Shown here: one piece after another, positions 24,730-35,448 of the stretch | Numbering within the stretch: position 1 is the stretch's first letter | Layout of the letters: each line of letters opens with the position of its first letter | Assembly (NCBI GenBank): GCA_038049695.1 | Contig: CP142455.1 | Span: forward strand, 25,457,501 to 25,521,500 | Direction of reading: 5' to 3' | Source: Cinnamomum chago | Lineage: Eukaryota; Streptophyta; Magnoliopsida; Laurales; Lauraceae | DNA length: 64,000 bases | Notes under the pieces: model-generated | What the model was told of the DNA's origin: nothing | Seen by the model: only the letters and a program-made list of their open reading frames with translations | Database searches by the model: none | Made by a program: the position numbers and the translations under genes

Positions 24730-25033
24730 GGGCCTGTTTGGATGTATGGTGAATTGAAGTATGGTGAGGTGAAGTATCAAGGTAAGTGAGAATAAAATAT
24801 AAGGTGTTATGATGATATTTTGCTTTTAATTGTTAGGTATAGAATCTTTTTGACTTTTTGTATAGAAAAATGGAGTTTTTTTGTCTTTTAGTGGAAAAAA
24901 AGGTTGTTTTTTTGAGTTTTTTTAAAAAAGATGGAGGAAATGTTGAAATTGTTTACTTTTGATATGACCATTGTCAATTCTCGTGTGGATTCACTGCACC
25001 TCACTTTAATTTAGTTAAGTGCCAAGCACGCCC
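24730..25033. mobile_element. Tourist-like MITE (PIF/Harbinger type)
   Basis: The left end GGGCCTGTTTGGATG and the right end (reverse complement GGGCGTGCTTGGCAC) form imperfect inverted repeats. A TTA target duplication flanks them (24727-24729, 25034-25036). The 304-bp AT-rich body has no coding capacity. It sits just upstream of the split F-box gene, so it lies in that gene's former promoter region. Confidence 0.82.
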
Positions 25034-25115
25034 TTATATGCCTTCTCCCCTGTATCTTCTTCCTCTACGGCTACCTACCGACTGATCCATTGGAAAATTG
25101 AATTCTCCTTTTGTC

Positions 25116-25623
25116 ATGGCAGTCAACTGGTTCGATCTTCCCCAAGATCTATTGGTGAGAATTTCTGAATTATGGATTACACCTGCTCACATCTGGATGC
25201 AGTACGTCTGCAAATCATGGGGTTCGATTTTGAAGAACAGCATACCGCGTGAATCGTTATGGCTTATGATGCTTCCTAACAAAAAGGAAGAAGAAGATCC
25301 AAAAGTTCGATTTTTCTATAGTCTCTCCAAGAAGAAGGCCCACACTATTCCTCTCCCGGACATGCGCGGCAAGCGCTGCTGCGGGTCTTTCCAGAACGGA
25401 TGGCTGATGACTGTAGATGACAATCTGGATATCTGTCTCTTCCATCCCTGGTCTAAAAGAAGAATCGACCTCCCCCACCAGTCCACCTTCAAAGATCAGA
25501 ACTACGAGGGCTGCTCAATGGAAGTCAACCGTGACATGCACATACGAAAGGTCACCCTGATGATGGCAGCTTGTCATGTTCGTATATGGAGTCGGAGATT
25601 TGGCCTTTTGCAGGATTGGAGAT
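25116..25623 (+). pseudogene. 5' part of F-box/DUF295-type gene, disrupted by the Tat element
   Basis: From the ATG at 25116 the frame reads MAVNWFDLPQDLLVRISEL, an F-box, then CKSWGSILK, KRCCGSFQNGWLMTVDDNL and CLFHPWSKRRIDLPH. It is clearly paralogous to the intact gene at 55730-57061. The frame-open stretch upstream of this ATG lacks another ATG. At 25623 the gene is cut by a Ty3/gypsy LTR; the remainder resumes at 35449 after the element, with GAGAT duplicated. The last dozen codons before the cut (from about CHVRIWS) already diverge from the paralogue. F-box proteins of this class act as substrate adaptors of SCF ubiquitin ligases. This copy cannot make a full protein. Confidence 0.9.
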
Positions 25624-26131
25624 TGATAGGTCAGGTCCAAGTGACCCAATCCATGTTGACCTGGGACCAAAACTCATAACTCGATAAGTTCCAGGCCCAA
25701 CCCATGAGCCTGGTCATGTCATCACAAAATACCTAGAAGCCTCATCATCTCTTTAGAATTAGTAAACCCTTATCCCCATCTATGCTACCCAGACTAGCGG
25801 AGAATATCTCAACTGCTCCATCGCACGAAGGTAATTCGGAAGATCCATCAAAGTAGTAAGGTAGTTGCTGTAAAGTCGTCCTCATCTGTTAGGGAAAGAC
25901 TATAAATGAAAAGCCCCACCAACACTGAACGGGGAAGACTCTGATCTTTCTTTGTAATCTCTGAACTATCGGAATATTGAAGGACACGGCGACCCAGCCA
26001 TTCATAAGTGGACGTAGGTCAAGCTGACCGAAATACTATAATTCTTTTCTCCTCATTCATTCCTCTTTAATTACTGCATTTATTTTCTGTCACTCGACTG
26101 TTGGTGTGCAAGGATGATTTGCGCATCATCA
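25624..26131 (+). repeat. 5' LTR of the Tat-lineage element
   Basis: 508 bp, TG...CA ends, about 95 percent identical by eye to 34941-35448. Confidence 0.95.
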
Positions 26132-26134
26132 GTT

Positions 26135-26152
26135 TGGCGCCGTCTGTGGGGA
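26135..26152 (+). other. Primer-binding site of the Tat-lineage element
   Basis: TGGCGCCGTCTGTGGGG begins three bases after the 5' LTR. Its first nine bases match the complement of a plant tRNA-Asp 3' end; the rest diverges, so the tRNA identity is tentative. Confidence 0.7.
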
Positions 26153-26193
26153 AACTAAAATTCTCACTTGAAAGAAATTTCTCAACTAGACCT

Positions 26194-28533
26194 ATGGTGA
26201 TCAATACTAGATCAAAGAATAGACCTGGAGATAATCTAGAGCGAGAGGGGGAGGATGTTCCTCCACATAACAACACTGCCCCGAACGCTCCTGTTCCCAC
26301 TCCTCAGCAAATGTTGGAGACCATGCAGCAGCTAGTTACCCAAAACCAGCAGATCTTGCAACTCATGCTTGCTGGGCAAGGGGGAGCACCAGCCGGAGGA
26401 CTACAAAGAGCGCCACGCCAAGGGCGCCGAGGTGCTCCTCATCTGGGCGCCCATGCCAACCGGGGCGTCCCTATTGGAGTCCCTCAAGGCCTCCCTCCTG
26501 GTGGAGCCCTTCATGAAGCACCTCCACCGCCACCTCCAGCTTCTACCTCTCATAGGGAAGATCTTTCTTTCCGAGAAGGTGGGAGTGAAAACCAAAGCAT
26601 GGAAGATGAGAGTCATTTCCAAGGCCAATCTAGAGAAGCCCCCAATCGTTGGGACGAGAAGATCAAGGAAATGCAGAATTAGCTTGGTGATGTCTTCAAT
26701 GCCATGAAGGCGCAGGGACCAGAAACAGTAGACTACCTAGTACAACGAACAGACACACCGTTCAAGCCCGGCGTGGAGAACTACCCACTTCCTCAAAAGT
26801 TTAAAATGTCATCCATGGAGACCTTCAATAGAACAAAGGATCCACTGGACCACCTGGAAACTTACAAAACTTTAATGCAACTACATAACATCTCCGACGA
26901 GATTATGTGTAGAGCATTCCGAACCACATTGAAGGGTTTCGCACGGCAATGGTTCTCTAATCTAGCCCCAGCCTCCATCTCCACCTTTGCTAAGCTAAGC
27001 AAGTCCTTCGTGTCGTACTTCATTGGAGGACGCCGCCACCAAAAGCCTGTCACACACCTGCTCAGCATAAAGCAGGATAAAAATGAGAGCCTCATGAGTT
27101 ATCTCACTTGTTTTAACAAGGAGGTACTCCAAGTTGAAGAACCCGATGATAAGGTAACCATGACGGCCTTCTTGGGAGGCCTCCGCTCGTCAAGTTTCCT
27201 GTTCTCGGTGATGAAGCGCCCACCAAAAAGTATGCTAGAGCTGCTGGCAAAGGCCCAAAAGTATATGAATGCCGAGGACATCACTAGGGCCAGACGAGGT
27301 GAGTCCTCCAAAGCAAGAGAAAAGGAGAGGGAAAGGGACAGAGACGACATGAAGGAGAATAGCAATAAGCGAAACAAGACGGAGAGGATACCTGTCAAAG
27401 ACAAACTCGGACTAGCTCCTCAAAGAGACAGACAAGCCTTCACTCCTTTCAATGTCGCAGTCGGACACATCTTATTTCAGATCCAAGATGATCCCGCTGT
27501 AAAATGGCCAGGGAAGATGAAGTCTCCCCCAAACCACATAAATCCAAACAAGTACTGTCGCTTTCATCGCGACCATGACCATGACACTGACGACTACTAT
27601 GAACTCAAAAGGCAAATTGAGGACCTCATTCAGCGTGGACACCTGCGCCAGTATGTCGCTGGTAGGGTCCAAGCGCCGTCACCACCCCATAACCAAGAAA
27701 ATCAACAGCCCTTTGGGGAAATTCACACTATTTCCGGAGGATTGACAGAGTCACTCTCAGCCATGAAGGCCCACGCTAGAAAGGCCAGGTACACTGATGA
27801 AGCGCGCCCATCCAAAGCGCCCAGGCATGGTGACGACGAGGTCATATCCTTCTCGGATAAGGACTTAGAAGGAATACAGCACCCCCATGACAACCCACTG
27901 GTGCTCACCCTGACAGTCGCCAATTTCCAGGTGCGTAGGATCCTAGTGGATAGCGACAGTTTCGCGGATATCCTATTTACAGATGCTTATGACAAGTTGA
28001 GCCTAGGCAGGGAAAGGTTACAGCCTATCAAGTCACCCCTCATTGGATTCTCAGGGGAGAAGGTGTATCCCCTAGGAGCAATTATGCTGCCAGTCACAGC
28101 CGAAGTAGCACCCCGAAGCTCCACAATTATGGTCAATTTCTTAGTAATAGACTGTACATCAGCTTACAATATCATATTGGGGCAACTTGCTCTCAACACG
28201 TTAAAAGCTGCCCCCTCCACCTATCACCTCATCCTCCGCTTTCCAACCTCTAATGGAATCGGAGAGGTCAGAGGAAACCAGGTAGCAGCAAGAGAGTGCT
28301 ATGTCTCCTCAATGAAGGCCAAAAAGCCACAGGAAGCATTGCAAATTGAGACTTTTGACCCAAGGGATGACGCCACCACTGAGAGAGGAGAGTCAGTGGA
28401 GAAACTCACCCCTGTGGTCTTCGACGAGGAGCATCCAAACATAAGAGTATACCTTGGCTCTTCTCTTCCAGAAGATCTTGGTCACCAGCTAGTAGAATTT
28501 CTGAAGCATAGCATGGACGTCTTCGCGTGGTAG
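26194..28533 (+). pseudogene. Gag-protease region of the Tat-lineage element
   Basis: From the ATG at 26194 (MVINTRSKN) the frame runs to a TAG at 26680-26682 and continues in the same frame to a TAG at 28531. After a proline-rich N-terminus comes the Gag core (TFNRTKDPLDHLETY, ARQWFSNL, LTCFNKEV). A basic KEREREREDR-like segment follows, then CRFHRDHDHDTDDYYELK, the Tat-type C/H motif with its last Cys replaced by Tyr. The protease is at about 27900-28200, but its active site reads VDSDSFADILF where VDTGSSADIL is usual: the essential Gly is Asp. The region ends at MDVFAW. The stop near codon 163 and the altered protease make this copy defective. Confidence 0.9.
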
Positions 28534-29954
28534 CATGCGAACTTAGAAGGAATTGACCCTAGCGTCGCCACCCACCGCCTCAATATCGATACTCGCTACA
28601 AACCTGTTCGACAAAAGCTAAGGAGCGCTTCCACTGAAAGGGCTTAAGCAATAGGCGAGGAGGTGAGGAAGCTAGTTGAAAATGGGGCAATCAGGAAAGT
28701 TGCATATCCTGAGTGGCTCTCAAATGTTGTGATGGTAGCAAAAGCCAATGGAAAAATGGCGCCTTTACGTTGACTTCACTGAGCTCAACAAGGCGTGCCC
28801 AAAAGATAGCTACCCGTTACCATGGATTGACCTTCTCATTGATGCCATGGTAGGACATGAATTGCTCACTTTCCTGGACGCATATTCTGGATACAACCAG
28901 ATCAGCATGCACCCCTTAGACCAAGAAAAAACATTGTTCATCACTCCAAGGGGAACCTACAGTTATAGAGTCATGCCCTTCGGGCTAAAAAATGCAGGTG
29001 CAACCTACCAGCGGTTAGTGAACAAAATGTTTCAGTCCCAGATAGGGCAAACAATGGAGGTTTATGTGGACGACATGTTGGTAAAGAGCCTCGCCGCAAC
29101 AGATCACATTGACCATCTTCGAGAAACTTTCAATGTTCTCAGGTCATATCGCATAAAGTTGAACTCTGAGAAGTGCGCCTTTGGCGTAGGATTAGGAAAA
29201 TTCCTAGGCCTCATGGTCAACCAGAGGGGAATTGAAGGGAACCCCGATAAGATTAAGGCTATCCTCGACATGAAGTCGCCCTCCTCCACCAAAGAGCTCC
29301 AGCGACTTAATGGAAGAATTGTAGCACTTAACAGATTCATCTCCAAATCTGCAGACAAATGCTTACCTTTCTTCAAAACCCTCCGAAAAGCCTTTGAATG
29401 GGGACCAAAGGCAGAGGAGGCCTTCCAAGGACTTAAGGCTTACTTGGGCACACCTCCCCCTCCTTTCGCATGCTGCGCCAGGTGAAATCCTGTACTTGTA
29501 TCTTTCTGTCTCCTCATCAGCAGTCAGCTCCGTCCTCATCAGAAATCATGATGGAGTGCAAAAGCCCATTTATTATGTGAGCAGGGCATACTGGGGAGCA
29601 GAAATTAGGTACTCGAAATTAGAGAAACTGGCGATCGCCCTCATCTCGACGGCAAGACGCCTACGGCATTATCTCCAGAGTCATACAGTTGTTGTGATTA
29701 CGGATCAACCTTTGAAGGGAGTCTTGGAGAAGCCGGATGTGTCTGGGAGACTCCTTAAATGGGTAGTTGAATTGGGCGAATTCGATGTCCAGTACCAACC
29801 GATGGTGGCCATCAAAGCGCAAGCTTTGGCAAATTTTGTAGCTGAGTTTACACAAGCAGAAGAAGAGATGAATGAACTCGCCACGCCCCTACAAGGCGGT
29901 TTGTCACCCTGTGAGGACAACCAGGGGGTCGCCCACACAACTCCATGTCTCTAG
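28534..29954 (+). pseudogene. Reverse transcriptase-RNase H region of the Tat-lineage element
   Basis: The segment opens with GIDPSVATHRLNID and is stopped by TAA at 28645-28647. An A-run slip at about 28752-28756 shifts the frame before the RT core WRLYVDFTELNKACPKD. The core then reads MPFGLKNAGATYQRLV and YVDDMLVKS, with the catalytic YVDD intact. A second frameshift in a C-rich run near 29460 leads to RNase H (YVSRAYWGAEIRYSKLEKLA, VVITDQPLKGVLEKP). No single frame spans the domain. Confidence 0.9.
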
Positions 29955-30123
29955 GCCCGACCCCTGGGAGACCAGACATCCCTAGGCGCCCATGACCTGG
30001 GCGCCCGGCCACTTCCTGATAAGGGCGCCCAGTCACTTCCTGATAAGGAGCGCCCGAGCAACTTCTACCTTGGGCGCCCAGTTGATTCCTAGTTCCCAGC
30101 CTGGCGCTCAGAGTAACTCCAGG
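29955..30123 (+). repeat. GGGCGCCC-rich spacer between the two RNase H domains
   Basis: GGCGCCC words recur about every 25-30 bases, with the phrase CACTTCCTGATAAG repeated. Similar GGCGCC-rich repeats occur in gag (26400-26460) and in the minus-strand gene (34080-34290) of the same element. Confidence 0.6.
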
Positions 30124-30585
30124 ATGTCTGATTCTTCCTCGGTACCACTATGGAAGCTCTATGTTGATGGCTCCGCGACCAGTAATGGAGGTGGAGCGGG
30201 CCTCGTTTTGATCAGCCCCGATAGTACACCCCTTAAATACGCAGTGAAGTTCCACTTTACAGCCTCTAACAATGAAACAGAATATGAGGCTCTCCTCTCT
30301 GGTCTGAAATTTATGGTCGAAATGGACGCCCGGTACCTCACTGCTTACAGTGATTCTCAGTTGATAGTTAATCAGGTAAAAGACGAGTTTGAAGCAAAAG
30401 GAACAAGAATGCAGGATTATCTCAGCATGGTGAAAAAACTGATCCCACGGTTCCAATATTCTCAAATCTGTCATATCCTTCTGGAAAATAACATTGTCGC
30501 GGATGCACTCGCCAGGCTCGCCTCATCCCTGGAGACCCCATCTAGCGAACCAGCATTCTTTGGGCACCAGTTCGAACCAAGTTAG
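30124..30585 (+). pseudogene. Second, archaeal-type RNase H (aRNH) domain of the Tat-lineage element
   Basis: From the ATG at 30124 the frame reads LYVDGSATSNGGGAGLVLI, then NNETEYEALLSGL, YSDSQLIVNQV and ADALARLAS. This is the extra RNase H found between pol RNase H and integrase in Tat-lineage elements. The catalytic acidic residues (VDGS, ETEYEAL, SDSQL, NIVADAL) are visible, so the domain itself looks intact. It is separated from the integrase frame only by a TAG at 30583-30585, and from the upstream RNase H by the repeat-rich spacer. Confidence 0.9.
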
Positions 30586-31858
30586 TTGGATGAGAGCACT
30601 GCAAGCATCAACTGTACTACAACTGAAACGAACTGGATGACCCCGATAAGGGCATACCTTCAAGAAGGCACATTGCCAGAGGACCCCCTTAAGGCAAGAA
30701 AGCTGAGGATGAGATCTTCCAAATTCACCCTCTTACAAGATATCCTCTACAAGAAAGGCTACTCCTTACCATTGTTGCGGTGCCTCTCGCCTGAAGAAGC
30801 TGGCTACGCCCTGCAGGAAATCCATGGAGGAATTTGTGGGAATCACTCTGGAGGACGCTCCCTTGCCCACAAAGCACTTAGGCAATGTTTCTTTTGGCCC
30901 AGCATGCTAGCGGACGCCAAAGAATTTGTAAAAAAATGTGACAAATGTCAACGCTCCGCCACTGTGCCAAGGCAGCCACCAGAAGAACTCACAACCATTA
31001 TGAGTCCATGGCATTTCTCCAAATGGGGGATTGATATCCTAGGCCCCCTTCCTTTGGGTAGAGGACAATGCAAGTTTGTAGTGGTCGCCGTCGACTACAT
31101 TACAAAGTGGGCAGAGGCGGAACCCTTGGCGAGGATAACAGACTCCAAAGTGAAAGACTTTGTCTGGAAAAACATAGTCTGCCGCTTTTGGATCCCTCAT
31201 ACCATTGTCAGTGATAATGCAAAACAATTCGACAATAAACTCTTTAATTCATTATGTTCCGACCTTCAGATAAAGCAGCCTCATTCTAGCCCGGCACATC
31301 CACAGGCAAACGAGCAGGCATACGTCATGGTAAGAACAGTCCTGCGTAACCTAAAGACAAGGCTCGAAGGAGCGAAGGGTCTTTGGGTCGATGAGCTCCC
31401 AGGAGTATTGTGGTCCGACAAGAACTCTTACTGGGGAAACCCCTTTCTCTCTCGCTTTTGGGACTGAGGCAGTCATCCCTGTCGAGATTGGGATACATTC
31501 TCTTAGGGTCCATCACCACGACCCCGACACCAACAAGGAAGGACTTCGCATCAACCTCGACTTGATGGAGGAAGCAAGGGAGATGGCTGACGTCTGCAAC
31601 GCAGAGTACAAGCGACGCATGGCAAGATACTACAACTCGAGAGTAAAGCCTCGTTCCTTCCAACCGGGAGATCTGGTCCTTAAAAAGGTGATCCTCGCTA
31701 CAAAGGATTCTCGCGAAGGGAAACTAAGACCAAATTAGGAAGGGCCATACCTCATAACAGAAGTGGTAAGACCAGGCACTCATAAGATCCAGAACTCTGA
31801 GGGAAAGGTCTTACCTCATCCATGGAACGCGAAACACCTGAAGATGTACTACCAGTGA
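30586..31858 (+). pseudogene. Integrase region of the Tat-lineage element
   Basis: The zinc-binding part ends CDKCQRSATVPRQP. The core has WGIDILGPLPLG (first Asp) and IVSDNAKQF (second Asp). The third catalytic segment reads HPQANEQAYVMVRT where HPQANGQAEVTNRT is usual, so the DDE glutamate is replaced by Tyr. A small deletion/frameshift at about 31425 joins two frames (LPGVLWS to TGETPFSLAFGTEAVIPVE). A TAG at 31736 interrupts LRPN-EGPYLITEVV, where Trp is expected. The reading ends HPWNAKHLKMYYQ at 31858. Non-functional as it stands. Confidence 0.9.
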
Positions 31859-32050
31859 CACATAAAGGGAGAGGAAGCAGTGAGAATTGGGGGTTCGATT
31901 TTTTCAATACTTTTTGGAATATTTTTTGATAATGAGCAGTGAATGAATAAGATTTTTACATTTTACTCATTCTAACAGTTAGGCAATAAAATTGCATTTT
32001 CAAATAATAATAATAATAATAATGAAACATATCAAAAAGTCTCATATACC

Positions 32051-34539
32051 CTAATCACTCTCACAGCTGTCCTCCTCATCCTCCTCGCCATCCTCGGTGT
32101 CATTAGAGCCTCCATTACCTTCATCAGGCGCCTCAGTTGGCACAAAGCCTGAAAGGTCGATTTCATGGAAAGCAGCAAAAATCTTCCCTCGAAGCTCTTT
32201 ATAACCATCAATAAAGGCATCAACAAGACCATTTGCTAACTCCTGTTCAGCTATGGTAACCCTCTTCTCAGCCTGCGAGGCTCTCTCATATGCCACCTTC
32301 ATCTCTGCCTCCATGGCAGCCTCTCTGAGCATCGCCCTCTCACGGGCCTTTGCAAGCTCAACCTCACCAAGCGAAGCCCTCTCACGGGTCTTCTCAAGCT
32401 CAGCTTCTACCCTGGTTACCCTCTCGTGGGACTTCGAAAGCTCAGTCTCCAGTCTTGTCGCCCTCTCGCGGGCCGCCACAAGATCAGCCTTAGAAGCCCT
32501 GCTAACAGCCTCAAGAGAGGCAATCTTTCCTTGAGCAGCAGAGAGTTCCTTGTGCATAGCTTCATTATCCTGTTTCAGCTGACCGTGATATCGGGCCCTC
32601 GAAAGTAAGCAGATAGATGCAGTAGAGGCCTGAAGGGATAAGAAATAGAGGAAATGACAAAATGAATAAAAGAAAATGATGAAAGTCTGGAGAAAGGGGA
32701 ACAGAAGACCCTTACCTGAGCCAGACCTTCCAAGAAGATGTTGATAATGCCCTCGGTGCCCAAAGTAATAATCTGAGTAACTTCGGGTGGAAACACAAAC
32801 CTCCAGAGTTTCTCCCTGATAACAAGTGGGTTGCCAGCATGGGACCAGCCCAAGACGGTACCCCTGTAGAAGTTCCCGAATGAGGAGGATGTAAACGAGG
32901 AGCAAAAGGTGTAGCCGGAGAGGGAGACTCTGGGGTAACAGTAGTGGCTGAGGGGGACGCCTGATGGGAACACACACGAGTCTCCACAGGAGGGGTTGCT
33001 GTTGAGGGATTCACATTAAGCAACATTGACGGAGAGGCCCCACGGAAGGTACCATCCTTCCTTGCCACCTTTAAAGGAGGAGTGCTCCTACTGGATAGGC
33101 GGGCCCCAATCACTTGTCTATCTATTCCTGCGAAAGTAAAAGCATAACTTGGGTGAGGATTACAAGGTAAACAAAAAGAAAAAGAAGTCAAGGACCTTTT
33201 CTTTTTAGAGGAGATTCCGAAGAGGGGCCACTAGCTCCACTACTCTCTTTCGGTAAGAGAACTCCTAAGTATTTTTTAGGAAAGGCCCTCACGGCCTGCA
33301 GCTTCCATTCCTGACTCAGGGAGAGCACTGGCGGATTTACAAAAGGATAATGGGTAAGCACATATATAAAAAAAGAAAATAAAGAGTAGCAAGTGAATGA
33401 CTTACCAAGTTTTTTGGCGTCGCCCCATCGTGTTGGCACCAAAGCCCGATCTGACTCTGATACCCATTCTTCGCCAACAAATAAGAAGCGAGACTTCCAG
33501 CTATGACAGTTAGAGCACAATCCTGTAAGCAGCTTGCCACCCCTAGGGGTAAAATAATACAATCCCCTGTTGGGGGCTGGAGACTCGCTCAAGTTGTAAG
33601 CCGTGTGAAACTCCACTGGTGAAGCATCCTCATGATGCGCTCTCCTCCACAATGCAAGGAAGCCCATCAAGACTCTCCAACCATTTGGCGCTAACCGCCT
33701 CGGGGTCAATGAAAAGTAATGGAGAACGCGATAAACCGAGGAGGGCATAGGAACCTCAATCCAACTTCAAGCATCTCCTCCTAAATTACAATATCGCCAG
33801 ACGAGTCGTCGCAAGCGGGCTCATCCACTTCAGCTCGACGGCATAACACAGTCGGGGGAATACGATAAGCAGAAGCGATCCTCAAAATATCACTATCAGC
33901 AGTGAGCAAGCTAAAAAGAGTACTCACTTTGGACCCGTCATCGTCAATAACAACTTTGCCTCGGTACTTTTTCCGGCGAGGACGCAAAACTCTACTTGGT
34001 GTGTTGGCGGAAGAACTATCCCTCCTTTCATCTTGCTCGCCTGGGTCGCACTTGCCCCTCTCGCCGCCGCCACCAGCAGTAGAGGCGCCTAGCACGTCGC
34101 CCCTGCCTCTTCCGTCACCAGTGCCAACAGGGGTACCCGGGACGACGCCCTTTCCCCTACCGCCGCCACCAGCAGGGTCGCCCAGGGTGGCGCCCCTACC
34201 TCCTCCGTCCCTAGCAATAGCAGGGGTGCCCAGGACGGCGCCCCTTCCCTTTCGGTCCTCAGTGCCACCAGGGGCGCCCAAGGTGGCGCCCCAGCCCCTT
34301 TCATCGCCCACATCAGCAAGCTGCGCGCCACCCTCCACAACCTGACGCAGGGAAGAAGTCGTCGTTGCAGCAGGGGGGACGACCGCCGCGTGCTGCTGGA
34401 CGACGCCCTTGCGCCTGGTGCCGCCAGCGGCAGCAGGGGTGCCCACTGCACACTGCAGCGCGGCGCCCCCGCCGCCATCTTCCACGACAGCAGCAGGGCT
34501 GGCGGTGGCCAGCCCTTCGCCATCAACGTAGAAGTCCAT
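32051..34539 (-). CDS. Antisense multi-exon gene carried by the Tat element (gypsy-type-transposon domain plus coiled coil)
   Basis: Inferred exons on the minus strand: 34539-33406, 33327-33196, 33127-32716, 32629-32051. The introns have GT donors (GTAAGT, GTCCTT, GTAAGG) and AG acceptors (CGCCAG, TCGCAG, TTCAG). Reading phase is preserved at all three joins. Exon 1 begins MDFYVDGEGLATASP and contains about five imperfect 18-residue Gly-rich repeats. It then reads AYRIPPTVL, EEMLEVGLRFL, RLAPNGWRVLMGFLALW and YYFTPRGGKLLTG, like the plant domain labelled 'putative gypsy type transposon'. Exon 4 encodes a long Arg/Glu/Ala coiled coil, then FHEIDLSGFVP and an acidic tail. Lesions: a TAG at 33781-33783, a frameshift near 33740 and another near 32890, so this copy is probably dead. 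Its role is unknown; such antisense ORFs occur in Tat-lineage elements. Confidence 0.72.
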
Positions 34540-34921
34540 CCCAGCACTGCTAGCGGCGGCAGCATCATGTCCGGCGCTGTGAACCTTCGTTGTGGGCGGA
34601 TTGGCTACCGCGTGGTAGACGCCATCTTCTACATCTTGTTAGTCTGGCTGCTCCATAGTATTTGCTTTCTTTCTCTTTTGAACAGGAAGAGAATGAACCT
34701 TCAAAGCCTCAAAGAAGGATATCCAATCTCAAAGGAGAAAGGGGGAAAGTAATTATAACCTAGGGTTTTCAAAGAGGGAAAGAACCCTAAACCAAAAGGA
34801 CTCTCCTATGAAACCCAAAAAGAAAGGGCAGAGACTGGCAATGTGTGGGAAGGCTACAAATGCTAGGAATGAAGAAAGTCTAGATATTCAAAATGCCCCA
34901 CTTTCAAAGTTGCCTTTGGCA

Positions 34922-34940
34922 CGAGGCATTGGGGGGCATA
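34922..34940 (+). other. Polypurine tract of the Tat-lineage element
   Basis: GAGGCATTGGGGGGCATA lies directly before the 3' LTR, purine-rich as expected for plus-strand priming. Confidence 0.7.
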
Positions 34941-35448
34941 TGATAGGTCAGGTCCAAGTGACCCAATCCATATTGACCTGGGACCAAAACTCATAACTCG
35001 ATAAGGTCCAAGTCCAACCCATGACCCTGGTCACGTCATCACAAAATATCCAGAAGCCTCATCATCGCTTTAGAATTAGTAAACCCTTATCCCCATCTAT
35101 GCTACCAAGACTAGTGGAGAATATCTCAACTGCTCCATCGCACGAAGGTAATTCGGAAGCTCCATCAAAGTAGTAAGGTAACTGCTGTAAAGTCGTCCTC
35201 ATCTGTTAGGGAAAGACTATAAATGAAAAGCCCCACCAACACGGAATGGGGAAGACTCTGATCTTTCTTTGTAATCTGTGTACTATCGGAATATAGAAGG
35301 ACACGACGACCCAACCATTCATAAGTGGACGTAGGCCAAGCTGACCGAGCCACTATAATTCTTTTCTCCTCATTCATTCCTCTTTAATTACTGCATTTAT
35401 TTTCTGTCACTCGACTGTTGGTGTGCAAGGCTGATTTGCGCATCATCA
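34941..35448 (+). repeat. 3' LTR of the Tat-lineage element
   Basis: 508 bp, same ends as the 5' LTR, followed directly by the duplicated target GAGAT and the resumed F-box gene. Confidence 0.95.

Larger units (their letters stand above)
25624..35448 (+). mobile_element. Ty3/gypsy LTR retrotransposon, Tat lineage, inserted in an F-box gene
   Basis: Two 508-bp LTRs (starting TGATAGGTCAGG, ending GCGCATCATCA) bound a 9825-bp element with a perfect GAGAT target duplication (25619-25623, 35449-35453). The interior, left to right, holds a primer-binding site, gag and protease, RT and RNase H, a second (archaeal-type) RNase H, integrase, a roughly 3-kb region with a minus-strand gene, and a polypurine tract. 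The extra RNase H domain after pol RNase H and the antisense gene point to the Tat lineage. By eye about 26 differences separate the LTRs. Several in-frame stops and frameshifts make pol non-functional. Confidence 0.96.

Noticed and set aside
25098-25115. Upstream extension of the split F-box frame beginning TTG
   Set aside because: Non-ATG start; the ATG at 25116 aligns with the start of the intact paralogue.
34089-34568. Alternative minus-strand frame over the Gly-rich repeats of the antisense gene
   Set aside because: Only the 34539 frame runs into the conserved RIPPTVL segment; the other is a repeat-driven shadow, as are the plus-strand frames at 33902-34752.
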